Shown: one piece after another, positions 25,419 to 32,910 of the stretch
Position numbering within the stretch: the stretch's first letter is position 1
Layout: each line of letters opens with the position of its first letter
Translations under genes and position numbers: made by a program
Notes under the pieces: generated by a model
Told to the model about the DNA's origin: nothing
Database searches by the model: none
The model's input: only the letters and a program-made list of their open reading frames with translations
Assembly (NCBI GenBank): GCA_902767395.1
Contig: CACXHI010000017.1
Location: forward strand, 1-33,683
Length of the DNA: 33,683 bases
From: Oscillospiraceae bacterium
GTDB taxonomy: Bacteria > Bacillota > Clostridia > Oscillospirales > Oscillospiraceae
Reading direction: 5' to 3'

Positions 25419-26750
25419 TCAATTCTCGATGCCGAGCAGATCCATACCCTCGGTAATCTTGCTCTCGGCGGTGTCAAGACAGCGGGTGGCAAGCTCAGAG
25501 TTGTGCGCGCCCTCAGAGTTCTCCACATAGTCAAAGTCGAAGAACCACTGGGCCTCGCGGTAAAGCTTGCGAATGGCATTCAGCTCGTCCTCGGTCTTTG
25601 CTCCGGGCGCGCCCTCCTCGGCGGCCTTCACGGCGTCCGCCAGCGCGTCCTTGAACGCGGAGAGCTTGTTGCCGACCTCCGCCTCCCGGGCAGTGATGCG
25701 CTCCTGAAGCTTGTGTACCATTTCGACCATGTCGGTGTCGCCGTGGCACTGAACGCAGGTGGAGAGGAGGGTTTTGTCGTTGAGCGGGCTGTCGATGTAG
25801 TGGCTGTGATAGATCGTGCCGTCCTCCTCCTGCACGATGGCCATGTGGCAGTCGGCACAGCTCATGCCCATCGCGGCGTGCTTGCCGGAGAGATAGGTTT
25901 CCGTCTCAGGGTGCTGGGCCTTGAGCATGTGGGCGCCGGTGGAGGGCTGAATCCAGTCGTAGAAGCCCTGCTCGCCGTCCTTGTTCTCAATGCTGTCATA
26001 GTAGGCCAGAATCGCCTCGGGCGTCATGGCCTCCACACTGTCATAGGGCATCATGGTTTCGGCGTCGGCTACGGTGAAGTAGTACTCGATGTGGCACTGT
26101 CCGCAGGACAGAGTCGAGGGAGCGATGCGCTCCGCGTTTGCGCCAAGGGCCTTGTTCACGTAGGAATGCGTGATGGTAATCTGCCCCTTGTTTCCAGCGT
26201 CGTTGCCGTGGCAGGTGTAGCAGGAAACGCTCTCCTCCATCTTTCCCATGACCTCTTCAAAGTCCCACTTATAGACCTCCACGCCGTTGTCGTTGACCAG
26301 CTTGGCAAAGTTGGGGGTCTTGCAGGTCAGGCAGTTTGCCATTGGGTGCGGCCGCTCGGTTTTGCCCACGTCGGTCAGGCAGAACGCATGTCCGCGGGCG
26401 GAGCCGTAATCCCTGGCGAAGCCGTAGCCCTCGTAGACGTTGACGAGATACGGATCCTGCTCCAGATAGTCCGCCACCTCGGCGTTGTCGGCATTGGCCT
26501 TCATGCTCTTGGCGATGTAGGGGAAGACGCTCTCCCAGTCCGCGGCGTTCACAGTGCCGTCCTTGCTGCTGGCGACGGGGGCGTCCAGCGTGACGTACTG
26601 AATGTCGCTTCGCGTCAGGGGGCCGAGCTCGCCCCGGTTGCCCAGATGATACATGGTGTTGCCGTTCAGCACACCGCTCAGCAGCAGAACGGCGGCAGCG
26701 ATGATGAGCAGGGCGCACACCACTTTCCAAATAATTGTCTTCTTATCCAT
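25419..26750 (-). CDS. nrfA: Pentaheme ammonia-forming nitrite reductase NrfA (internal start in the RnfB frame)
   Basis: From ATG 26750 the 443-aa protein has a membrane anchor (about 8-28) and a cytochrome c552 domain. The catalytic heme site is CLTCK (140-144), followed by four CxxCH sites (177-181, 216-220, 298-302, 332-336). Active-site residues are visible as R119 (ARGH), the Tyr pair in CHIEYYF (223-224) and H280 (KAQHPE). NrfA reduces nitrite to ammonium with six electrons outside the membrane. AAGGAG lies 5 nt before the ATG, so independent translation is likely even though the frame is open from rnfB. No nrfH (quinol dehydrogenase) is present; resB and resC follow. Rnf is the obvious candidate donor. 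Confidence 0.93.
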   Translation of the reverse strand: MDKKTIIWKVVCALLIIAAAVLLLSGVLNGNTMYHLGNRGELGPLTRSDIQYVTLDAPVASSKDGTVNAADWESVFPYIAKSMKANADNAEVADYLEQDPYLVNVYEGYGFARDYGSARGHAFCLTDVGKTERPHPMANCLTCKTPNFAKLVNDNGVEVYKWDFEEVMGKMEESVSCYTCHGNDAGNKGQITITHSYVNKALGANAERIAPSTLSCGQCHIEYYFTVADAETMMPYDSVEAMTPEAILAYYDSIENKDGEQGFYDWIQPSTGAHMLKAQHPETETYLSGKHAAMGMSCADCHMAIVQEEDGTIYHSHYIDSPLNDKTLLSTCVQCHGDTDMVEMVHKLQERITAREAEVGNKLSAFKDALADAVKAAEEGAPGAKTEDELNAIRKLYREAQWFFDFDYVENSEGAHNSELATRCLDTAESKITEGMDLLGIEN

Positions 26751-27584
26751 CTTGTCTCCTTTTTGGCCGGAGGCCGTTCTTCCGGTGGGCAGGGTAGCTG
26801 CGGTGGTGATGACCTTTGCGGGGCATTTCTCAGCGCACTTGCCGCACTGCACACAGTTTTCGTAGTTGACGTGGGCCAGATTGGTCTGGACGGAAATGGC
26901 GTCATGCTCACACTGGCGGACGCAGAGAGAGCAGCCGATACAGCCGGCGGAGCAGACCTTTTTCACCTGCGGTCCCTTGTCGCGGTTGGAGCACTGAACG
27001 GCCACCTGCTTGCTTTCAGGCACCAGCTCGATCAGTCCCTTGGGACAGGCCTTGGCGCACAGGCCGCAGCCCACGCAGCGGCTGCGGTTCACCACAGCCA
27101 CGCCGTCGCGGACGGTGATGGCGTTTTCCGGGCAGACCTTGATACAGGAGCCGAGCCCCACGCAGCCGTAGTCGCAGTCGGTCAGGGCCAGGCCCGCGCG
27201 AACCGCGCTCGCGCAGTCCGCAATGCCAACGTAGTTGCCCTGGTTGGAGGTGAATTCGCAGGAGCCCTTGCACTTGACAAAGGCGATTTTCCGCGCAACG
27301 TCGCCTGCCTCGGTTCCCATGATCGAGCCGATCTTCTGGGCAACGGGCGAACCGCCTACGGGGCAGCCGTTCACCGGCGCCTCGCCCTTGGCAATGGCGG
27401 CCGCCATTGCGTCGCAGCCGGCGTAGCCGCAGGCGCCGCAGTTGTTACCGGGCAGAACCTCCCGGACGGCGGCCTCGCGCGCATCGACCTCGACGTAGAA
27501 TTTCTTCCCCATGAAGACCAGACCGGCGCCGACAATGATGCCGATTACGGTGATGACCGCAGTGGTAATCAGAATGAGATCCAT
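25419..27584 (-). CDS. RnfB ferredoxin-like subunit continuing in frame into NrfA
   Basis: The frame from ATG 27584 (AAGGAGG upstream) runs 721 codons. Residues 1-278 are RnfB: one membrane helix (4-26), the LPGNNCGACGYAGC cluster site (C49, C52, C57, C74), then several 4Fe-4S motifs, including CVGCGLCAKACP (170-180), CIGCSLCVRQC (215-225) and CVQCGKCAEKCP (244-254). RnfB is the electron-relay subunit of the Rnf complex. No stop follows: a linker of about 20 residues leads straight into the nrfA start. The CAA codon in that linker is one base from TAA. The product may be a true RnfB-NrfA fusion, a read-through form beside separate NrfA, or an effect of a base error. Topology is compatible: helix, cytoplasmic clusters, second helix, outside heme domain. 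Confidence 0.85.
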   Translation of the reverse strand: MDLILITTAVITVIGIIVGAGLVFMGKKFYVEVDAREAAVREVLPGNNCGACGYAGCDAMAAAIAKGEAPVNGCPVGGSPVAQKIGSIMGTEAGDVARKIAFVKCKGSCEFTSNQGNYVGIADCASAVRAGLALTDCDYGCVGLGSCIKVCPENAITVRDGVAVVNRSRCVGCGLCAKACPKGLIELVPESKQVAVQCSNRDKGPQVKKVCSAGCIGCSLCVRQCEHDAISVQTNLAHVNYENCVQCGKCAEKCPAKVITTAATLPTGRTASGQKGDKMDKKTIIWKVVCALLIIAAAVLLLSGVLNGNTMYHLGNRGELGPLTRSDIQYVTLDAPVASSKDGTVNAADWESVFPYIAKSMKANADNAEVADYLEQDPYLVNVYEGYGFARDYGSARGHAFCLTDVGKTERPHPMANCLTCKTPNFAKLVNDNGVEVYKWDFEEVMGKMEESVSCYTCHGNDAGNKGQITITHSYVNKALGANAERIAPSTLSCGQCHIEYYFTVADAETMMPYDSVEAMTPEAILAYYDSIENKDGEQGFYDWIQPSTGAHMLKAQHPETETYLSGKHAAMGMSCADCHMAIVQEEDGTIYHSHYIDSPLNDKTLLSTCVQCHGDTDMVEMVHKLQERITAREAEVGNKLSAFKDALADAVKAAEEGAPGAKTEDELNAIRKLYREAQWFFDFDYVENSEGAHNSELATRCLDTAESKITEGMDLLGIEN
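26748..26761 (-). promoter_or_regulatory. Internal ribosome binding site and start for nrfA
   Basis: AAGGAG at 26761-26756, a 5-nt spacer and ATG at 26750-26748 lie inside the open frame that continues from rnfB. This is the main evidence that NrfA is also made as a separate protein. Confidence 0.75.
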
Positions 27585-27594
27585 GGCGCCCTCC

Positions 27595-28176
27595 TTAGAA
27601 CGACAGGCCGGAGAAGCCCATGAAGGCAATGGACATGAGCGCCGCTGCAATCAGTACGATGGGCGCGCCCCGCAGGGGAGCGGGGAGGTCGTCCTCGTTG
27701 ATGCGGCTGCGAATGCCCGCCAACAGGACAATGGCCAGAGTGAAGCCCAGCGCGGTGCCGAAGCCGGAGAGAACGGATTCGATGAAGTTGTAGCCGTTCT
27801 GCACGTTGGTCAGAGCCACGCCGAGCACGGCGCAGTTGGTGGTAATCAGCGGCAGGAAGATGCCCAGCGATTTGTAAACGGCGGGGGCAGCCTTTTTGAG
27901 GAACATTTCCACAATCTGCACCAGCGCCGCAATCACTAGAATGAAAACGATGGTCTTCATGAAATCGAGACCCAGCGGTTCCAGCACGTAGGTGTAGAGC
28001 AGGCTCGCCACGGCGGAGGCGATGGTAATGACGAAGATGACCGCGCCGCCCAGAGAAGCGGAGGCCTTCATTTGCTTGGATACGCCGAGGAAGGAGCAGA
28101 TGCCGAGGAACTGGCTCAGAACCACGTTGTTAATCAGCGCGCCGGAAACAATCAGCAGCAGCAAATTGTGATTCAT
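27595..28176 (-). CDS. Rnf complex subunit RnfA
   Basis: A 193-aa, six-helix membrane subunit of the Rnf ferredoxin:NAD+ oxidoreductase. SGALINNVVLSQFLGICSFLGVS near the start and LPLITTNCAVLGVAL in the middle are family hallmarks; the two cysteines in these segments are those that bind a membrane-embedded iron-sulfur centre with RnfE in the related Nqr complex. ATG 28176 overlaps the rnfE stop (ATGA), with AAGGAGG upstream. rnfB begins 10 nt after its stop. Confidence 0.95.
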   Translation of the reverse strand: MNHNLLLLIVSGALINNVVLSQFLGICSFLGVSKQMKASASLGGAVIFVITIASAVASLLYTYVLEPLGLDFMKTIVFILVIAALVQIVEMFLKKAAPAVYKSLGIFLPLITTNCAVLGVALTNVQNGYNFIESVLSGFGTALGFTLAIVLLAGIRSRINEDDLPAPLRGAPIVLIAAALMSIAFMGFSGLSF

Positions 28177-28853
28177 TTCGCCACCTCCTTCGAGGCCTCG
28201 CACTGAGAGGCACAGCTGGCGCAGCAGCCGTCGCAGCCGCTCTCTACCAGCTTGCGCTGGCGGGTCTTAATGCCGACGGCGTTCATAATGATGATGAACA
28301 GGGCAATGACCAGAAACGCGCCGGGAGGCTGGATGAAGATACCGATGGGCTCAACGGTCTGCGGCAGGATCTGCACGCCGAAGCAGGTGCCGCTGCCGAG
28401 AATCTCACGAACCGCGCCGGCCAGTGTCAGCGCGACGGTGAAGCCCAGTCCCATACCAATGCCGTCAAAGACGGAGAGCAGGGGCGTGTTCTTGTTGGCG
28501 TAGGCCTCGGCACGGCCAAGAATGATGCAGTTGACCACGATGAGCGGGATATAGATGCCGAGCGCCTCGTAAACCGAGGGCAGATAGGCCTCAATCAGAA
28601 GCTCCGTCACGGTGACCAGCGAGGCCACGATGACGATGTAGGCCGGAAGACGGACCTGATCGGGTATGACCTTTCGCAGCAGGGAGATGACCAGATTGGA
28701 CAGCACCAGAACCGCCAGCGTCGAAAGACCCATGCCAATGCCATTTGCGGCGCGGGTGGAGACTGCCAGCGTCGGACACATGCCCAGCATCAGGACCAGC
28801 GTGGGGTTTTCCTTGATGAGACCGTTGTACAGCCGTTCGAGATATTTGTTCAT
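28173..28853 (-). CDS. Rnf complex subunit RnfE with Cys-rich tail
   Basis: A 226-aa membrane subunit homologous to RnfA/NqrD, with six helices. KENPTLVLMLGMCPTLAVST and IYIPLIVVNCIILGRAEA are typical, and their cysteines pair with those of RnfA. The C-terminal tail (about 205-219) reads SGCDGCCASCASQC, with five cysteines in eleven residues, which is more than needed for the conserved centre and suggests metal or iron-sulfur binding on the cytoplasmic side. The gene lies 1 nt after the rnfDG stop codon and overlaps rnfA. Confidence 0.95.
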   Translation of the reverse strand: MNKYLERLYNGLIKENPTLVLMLGMCPTLAVSTRAANGIGMGLSTLAVLVLSNLVISLLRKVIPDQVRLPAYIVIVASLVTVTELLIEAYLPSVYEALGIYIPLIVVNCIILGRAEAYANKNTPLLSVFDGIGMGLGFTVALTLAGAVREILGSGTCFGVQILPQTVEPIGIFIQPPGAFLVIALFIIIMNAVGIKTRQRKLVESGCDGCCASCASQCEASKEVAK

Positions 28854-28854
28854 C

Positions 28855-30396
28855 TTACTCCCCCCTTATCTTTGTGTTGATGAAGTCGAGTCCTGCGTTC
28901 ACCGCGTTGACGACGGCTTTGGAGGTGATGGTCACGCCGGTGATGCCATCCACGTCCTCGCCCAGCGTCAGCTGGTCGGCCTGCTTGCCCGCGAACTGAT
29001 CCATGAATGCAGGCTCCCCGCAGAGCATTCCCTTGCCGGGCGTTTCGTGAAGCTCAGTGAAGGAGATGCCGTTGATCACACCGTCAGTACTGACGCCGAT
29101 GGAAAGGGTCACGTTGCCGTCATAGCCCTCGGCGGAGGTGACGGAGACCGCGTAGCCCACCACGTTTCCGGCGGCGTCCTTGCCAACCAGCGCGTCCTTG
29201 ATGTAGACCCGCCCGTAGCCGGTGCCGTAGACCTCGCCGCCGAGGAACTCCACCTTGTCGGAGAAGGACTCAAAGCTCTCCGCCTCGGGAAGCACCGTCT
29301 TGTAGGCAGCGGCGGCCGCCGCGTTTTTCTGCTCGTCGATGGTGGATTTGGTCATCGAGAAAACGCCGGACAGCGCCAGACCGGAGAGCAGCGCAATCAC
29401 GGACAGGGCGATCACGGGCTTGGGAATCCGCTGTGACAGCGGCTTCTTTGCCTCGCCGCTGCGTATCTTCAGCGCGCGCCTGCGGAAGGCGTAGGGCTTG
29501 TCAACAATGTAGGTGTCGATCAGCGGGACAAAGAGGTTTGCCACAATGATCGAGTAGCTGAACGAGTCGGCGGACTGGCCCTTGATGCGGAACAGAGCGC
29601 CGAGCACGCCGATCAGAACGCCGTAGAAGGTCTGACCCAGACGGCTCATGGGGGAGGTAACGTAGTCGGTGGCCATGAAGAACGCGCCGAGCACGACGCC
29701 GCCGCCGCACAGGTGGGCGGCAAGGAAGCCGGGGTCGAAGCCCTGCCCGCCGAAGAGGGCCATGAACAGGGTGAAGCCTCCGAGCACGGAGAAGCAGATT
29801 TGCCCGTGGATGATGTCAAAGGCCCAGAGCGCAAGACCACCGATCATCAGGCCGAGAATCGAGCCGCCGATGACGCCGTTGGCGCTGCCGAGGAACATCG
29901 AGGTGATGTCCACGACCCGCCCTGCGGCCAGCTCCGCACAGGGAGTGGCGGAGGCCACGCCGTCAATCCCATAGACCGTCATGGCGTTGGGGAAGGAGAT
30001 CAGCAGGAAGCACCGGGCAGCCAGAGCCGGGTTGACGAAGTTCTTGCCCAGACCGCCGAAGGCGCATTTGACGACCAGAATCGCGAAGATAGAGCCAATG
30101 ACCGGCGCGTAGAGCGGCGTTTCGGCGGAGAGCGTCAGCGCCAGCATCAGGCCGGTGACAGCGGCGGAGCCGTCCTTCCAGGAGTCCGGCTTCCCCGTGA
30201 GCTTATCGAAGACCAGCTCCGTGAGCACCGCCGTAATCACAGAGGTCAGAATCACCCAAAGGGCGTGCAAGCCGAAGGTGATAATGCCGATGACGGTGGC
30301 CGGCATCAGCGCCAGCAGAACCATCTTCATAATGAAGGAAGTGGACCAAATGTCTCTTACGTGAGGGCCGGCGGAAAGATTTAATCTCTGATTCAT
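28855..30396 (-). CDS. RnfD-RnfG fusion protein
   Basis: A 513-aa protein joining two Rnf subunits normally encoded separately. Residues 1 to about 318 are RnfD: polytopic, with SATPC (T151) at the position of the covalent FMN site, KNFVNPALAARCFLLISFP and MATDYVTSPMSRLGQ. Residues about 326-513 are RnfG: one membrane helix, then an outside FMN-binding domain with DGITGVTIT, in which T489 is the probable flavinylated residue. The linker is basic and cytoplasmic, so topology of both halves is preserved. ATG 30396 overlaps the rnfC stop. A flavin transferase (ApbE) is needed but is not in the window. Confidence 0.92.
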   Translation of the reverse strand: MNQRLNLSAGPHVRDIWSTSFIMKMVLLALMPATVIGIITFGLHALWVILTSVITAVLTELVFDKLTGKPDSWKDGSAAVTGLMLALTLSAETPLYAPVIGSIFAILVVKCAFGGLGKNFVNPALAARCFLLISFPNAMTVYGIDGVASATPCAELAAGRVVDITSMFLGSANGVIGGSILGLMIGGLALWAFDIIHGQICFSVLGGFTLFMALFGGQGFDPGFLAAHLCGGGVVLGAFFMATDYVTSPMSRLGQTFYGVLIGVLGALFRIKGQSADSFSYSIIVANLFVPLIDTYIVDKPYAFRRRALKIRSGEAKKPLSQRIPKPVIALSVIALLSGLALSGVFSMTKSTIDEQKNAAAAAAYKTVLPEAESFESFSDKVEFLGGEVYGTGYGRVYIKDALVGKDAAGNVVGYAVSVTSAEGYDGNVTLSIGVSTDGVINGISFTELHETPGKGMLCGEPAFMDQFAGKQADQLTLGEDVDGITGVTITSKAVVNAVNAGLDFINTKIRGE

Positions 30397-30905
30397 TTCC
30401 TACCTCCTGCCTGCGCTGCCCGTTTCCGGGCCAGAATCTCCGCTTTGGTCTGCTTGAACATCTGCGTCAAGGGCCGCCGGGCCGGACAGATGTAGGTACA
30501 CGAGCCGCAGGCGATACATTCCAGACCGTAGAGCTTGGTTTCGTAGCGTTCCCAGTTCTTCATGTTGATGGCGTCGGCCATCAGCGCGGGAACCAGTCCG
30601 TTCGGGCAGATGGTGGAGCAGCGTCCGCAGTGCAGACAGGCGGTCATCTCTTTCTCCGCCTTCTCCACGCGGTCGTCTGCAAGGAGCGTGAGCGCGTTGG
30701 TGTTCTTCTGGATGGGGACGTCCAGACTTGCCACGGCAACGCCCATCATGGGGCCGCCGGAGAGCGCTTTTTTCGGCGTGCATCCGGCTTTGACGCCGCC
30801 GCTGGCCTCCAAAAGCTGCGCAAAGGTGGTGCCGTCTCTGGCAATGAAGTTGGAAGGGGTCTGCACGGCCTCGCCGGTGACGGTGAGAACATGTTCAAAC
30901 AGCGG
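30393..30905 (-). pseudogene. Severed C-terminal part of rnfC (4Fe-4S domain)
   Basis: After the amber codon at 30908-30906 the same frame continues with PLFEHVLTVTGEAVQTPSN and on through two 4Fe-4S motifs, CLHCGRCSTICP and CIACGSCTYICP, to a normal RnfC end at TGA 30393 that overlaps the rnfDG start. This part would take electrons to or from the flavin half. There is no convincing ribosome binding site for a restart; GTG 30866 is the first candidate and is poorly placed. It is expressed only if the stop is read through or is a sequence error. Confidence 0.7.
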
Positions 30906-31748
30906 CTAGTTCCAAGCCACGGCCCGCCCGATTGCATAGGCCGTGCCCACGTTGAGCACGATGCAGCCGACGTCTGCCGGAAGCATGGACACGGGGAAGT
31001 CCACCCCCGCGACGACGCGGATCAGACTGCGTTCGCCGCCCTGCGGGTATTTCGTGTGCAGGGGCAGCACCCGCATCCGGCGCTTGCCGGCAATCGCCTG
31101 CCGCATCGCGGCAATGGCCTCGGGCTTGTTGTCCTCAATGCCGATGACGCACTCAGCGTTGTCAAAGAGTCGAAGCGCGAGCTCCAAACCCTCCACAATG
31201 CCCGCCGCGTGGCTGCGCATGAGCTGGTCATTGCAGGTGATGTAGGGCTCGCATTCCGCGCCGTTGGCAATGAGATAGCGAATCTGATCCGGCACCTTGG
31301 GTGCAAGCTTGACGTGCGTGGGGAAGCCTGCCCCGCCGAGACCGACGATTCCGGCGTTCCGAACGCGGTCAAGAACGTCCTGATTTGTGAGCTTGTCGAC
31401 CTCCTGCCGCTGTCCGAGTCCTTCAATGGGCGTGTACTGTCCGTCGTTTTCCACGACGACGCACTCGGACATGGTACCGGCGATGGTACGCCGCTTCTCG
31501 ACGGCCTTCACCGTGCCGGAGCAGGAGCTGATGACACAGGCGGAAACGAATCCGTCCGCCTCCGCGAGCTTTTGTCCCACCAGAACCGGATCATTTTTCT
31601 TGACAATGGCTTTTGCGGGTTTTCCGATGTGCTGTGCCAGGGGAAAGACCATCTCGCCGGGAGGCGGGTCGAAGCGATGCAGGGTTGCGTTCCTGCTCAG
31701 CTCCTTCCGTCCCTTGGGATGGACTCCTCCGCGAAAGGTTATGTTCAC
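30906..31748 (-). CDS. RnfC N-terminal part, ended by an in-frame TAG
   Basis: From GTG 31748 (AGGAGGG 8 nt upstream) the frame gives 280 residues: NITFRGGVHPKGRKELS, VGLGGAGFPTHVKL (about 135-148, NADH/FMN-binding) and NGAECEPYIT, all diagnostic of RnfC, the cytoplasmic subunit that handles NADH. Codon 281 is TAG, between AVAWN and PLFEHVLTVTG, where family members have a sense codon, often Lys or Met. The frame is intact on both sides, so a single base change accounts for it; the whole locus would be 451 residues, normal for RnfC. As read, the product lacks both ferredoxin-like cluster motifs and is unlikely to work. TAG is an ordinary stop in this genome. Confidence 0.85.
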   Translation of the reverse strand: MNITFRGGVHPKGRKELSRNATLHRFDPPPGEMVFPLAQHIGKPAKAIVKKNDPVLVGQKLAEADGFVSACVISSCSGTVKAVEKRRTIAGTMSECVVVENDGQYTPIEGLGQRQEVDKLTNQDVLDRVRNAGIVGLGGAGFPTHVKLAPKVPDQIRYLIANGAECEPYITCNDQLMRSHAAGIVEGLELALRLFDNAECVIGIEDNKPEAIAAMRQAIAGKRRMRVLPLHTKYPQGGERSLIRVVAGVDFPVSMLPADVGCIVLNVGTAYAIGRAVAWN

Positions 31749-31846
31749 TGTGATCGCCCTCCTGGATTGGATGAAAAACAAATTCTGCCGGCGTCATAAA
31801 ATACGGTATGTTATGAATAAAAATGCCGACAGTCCTCCTAACATAT

Positions 31847-31875
31847 ATGATAGCACAGAAAAAATAAAAAGGCAA
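31847..31875 (-). promoter_or_regulatory. Sigma-A promoter for the rnf operon
   Basis: On the minus strand, TTGCCT (31875-31870), 17 nt (A/T-rich), then TATCAT (31852-31847). The leader to the rnfC GTG is about 90 nt and contains a second AGGAGG (31838-31833) with no proper start codon after it. Confidence 0.6.
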
Positions 31876-31950
31876 TGGAAAAATTACGAATCGTTTTTGG
31901 AAAGATGTTGAATTCTGTGCAAAGTTATACTCGTACTTCTGTGGTTTTTC

Positions 31951-31959
31951 TGATATAAT
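31951..31959 (+). promoter_or_regulatory. Extended -10 promoter for rlmB
   Basis: TGATATAAT is a perfect extended -10 (TGnTATAAT). The -35 at 17 nt upstream (TCGTAC) is poor, as is common with extended -10 promoters. Transcription should begin about 15-30 nt before the rlmB start. Confidence 0.6.
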
Positions 31960-31994
31960 AAACTGGATATCGTGAGAAAGTGTGCCTGATTGCT

Positions 31995-32798
31995 ATGAAA
32001 AATGAAAAAAACCGAGTGGATTTCCGAACCGGAAAACGGGAGGATCGCGCCCCGGAGGCGCTGGATGAGGGCTTGATCGAGGGCCGCAACGCCCTGACCG
32101 AGGCGCTCAAGAGCGGACGGACCATCGACAAGGTCTATCTTGCGGAGGGAAACACGGACCGCTCCCTGACCCGCCTCGCCGCACTTGCAAAAGAGGCCGG
32201 CGCGGTCGTCGTGCCGACGGATCGCCGCAAGCTGGATCAAATGAGTCCCACCGGCGCCCATCAGGGCGTGATCGCCGCGGTTGCCGCCCACGCCTATGCC
32301 TCCGTGGAGGAGATTCTGGCGCTGGCCGCCGAGCGTGGCGAGCCGCCTCTGATCGTCATTTGCGACGAGCTTTCCGATCCCCACAATCTCGGCGCGATTC
32401 TGCGAACGGCCGAGTGCGCCGGGGCGCACGGGGTCATTATTCCCAAGCGCCGCAGCGTGGGCCTGACCGCCGTGGTCTCCAAGACCTCCGCCGGCGCGGT
32501 GGAGTACCTGCCCGTGGCGCGGGTCAGCAATCTTGTCAATACGATCCGCACGCTCAAGGAGCACGGCGTATGGGTTTACGGCACGGCCGCCGACGCGGAC
32601 AGTCCGCTCTACCGCACGGACCTGACCGGCCCTGCGGCCATCGTTATCGGTAACGAGGGCGAGGGAATCAGCCGCCTCGTGCGCGAGAGCTGCGACGTGC
32701 TGGTCAGTATCCCTCTGAAGGGAAACATCTCTTCCCTGAACGCCTCGGCAGCGGCAGCTGTGATGCTCTATGAGGCTCTGCGCCAGCGTCAGAAGTAA
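31995..32798 (+). CDS. 23S rRNA 2'-O-methyltransferase, RlmB/TrmH SPOUT family
   Basis: A 267-aa SPOUT-class RNA methyltransferase. An N-terminal substrate-binding domain (GLIEGRNALTEALKSG) is followed by the three SPOUT motifs: DPHNLGAILRTAECAG, AIVIGNEGEGISRLV and SIPLKGNISSLNASAAAAVMLYE. This layout fits RlmB, which methylates G2251 of 23S rRNA; related TrmH-type enzymes have other targets. The start is uncertain: ATG 31995 opens MKNEKNRVDF, and GTG 31980 is in frame upstream; neither has a good ribosome binding site and the leader is very short. Confidence 0.9.
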   Translation: MKNEKNRVDFRTGKREDRAPEALDEGLIEGRNALTEALKSGRTIDKVYLAEGNTDRSLTRLAALAKEAGAVVVPTDRRKLDQMSPTGAHQGVIAAVAAHAYASVEEILALAAERGEPPLIVICDELSDPHNLGAILRTAECAGAHGVIIPKRRSVGLTAVVSKTSAGAVEYLPVARVSNLVNTIRTLKEHGVWVYGTAADADSPLYRTDLTGPAAIVIGNEGEGISRLVRESCDVLVSIPLKGNISSLNASAAAAVMLYEALRQRQK

Positions 32799-32910
32799 TT
32801 TGTTCTCACCCTGTTCGGCCCGGCGTTTGGGCCGCCGAATACAGTCGTCAGGAACCGCCTCCCGCAACGCTGTGGGGGAGACGTTCCATCGTTTGGAGTA
32901 AGTTTCAACC

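Noticed and set aside
24082..25422. Longer ResB starting near 25422
   Set aside because: The extra 29 residues run through the intergenic hairpin and the real ribosome binding site precedes ATG 25335.
25503..27623. Long plus-strand open frame of about 700 codons opposite rnfB-nrfA
   Set aside because: It is antisense to strongly conserved genes, has a Gly/Val/His-rich composition with no domain, and arises from codon bias in GC-rich DNA.
30906..30908. UAG decoded as pyrrolysine or a genome-wide reassigned amber codon in rnfC
   Set aside because: TAG ends at least five other genes here at their expected lengths (sortase, trkA, MATE, the TIGR03960 protein, rlmI), and the position in RnfC is not a known pyrrolysine site.
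31591..31875. Possible leader peptide or small gene before rnfC (94 codons)
   Set aside because: It overlaps rnfC in another frame, starts upstream of the likely transcription start, and lacks a suitable ribosome binding site.
32813..32885. Terminator or regulatory RNA between rlmB and the following gene
   Set aside because: Only short imperfect stems without a T-tract are visible, so this cannot be supported.
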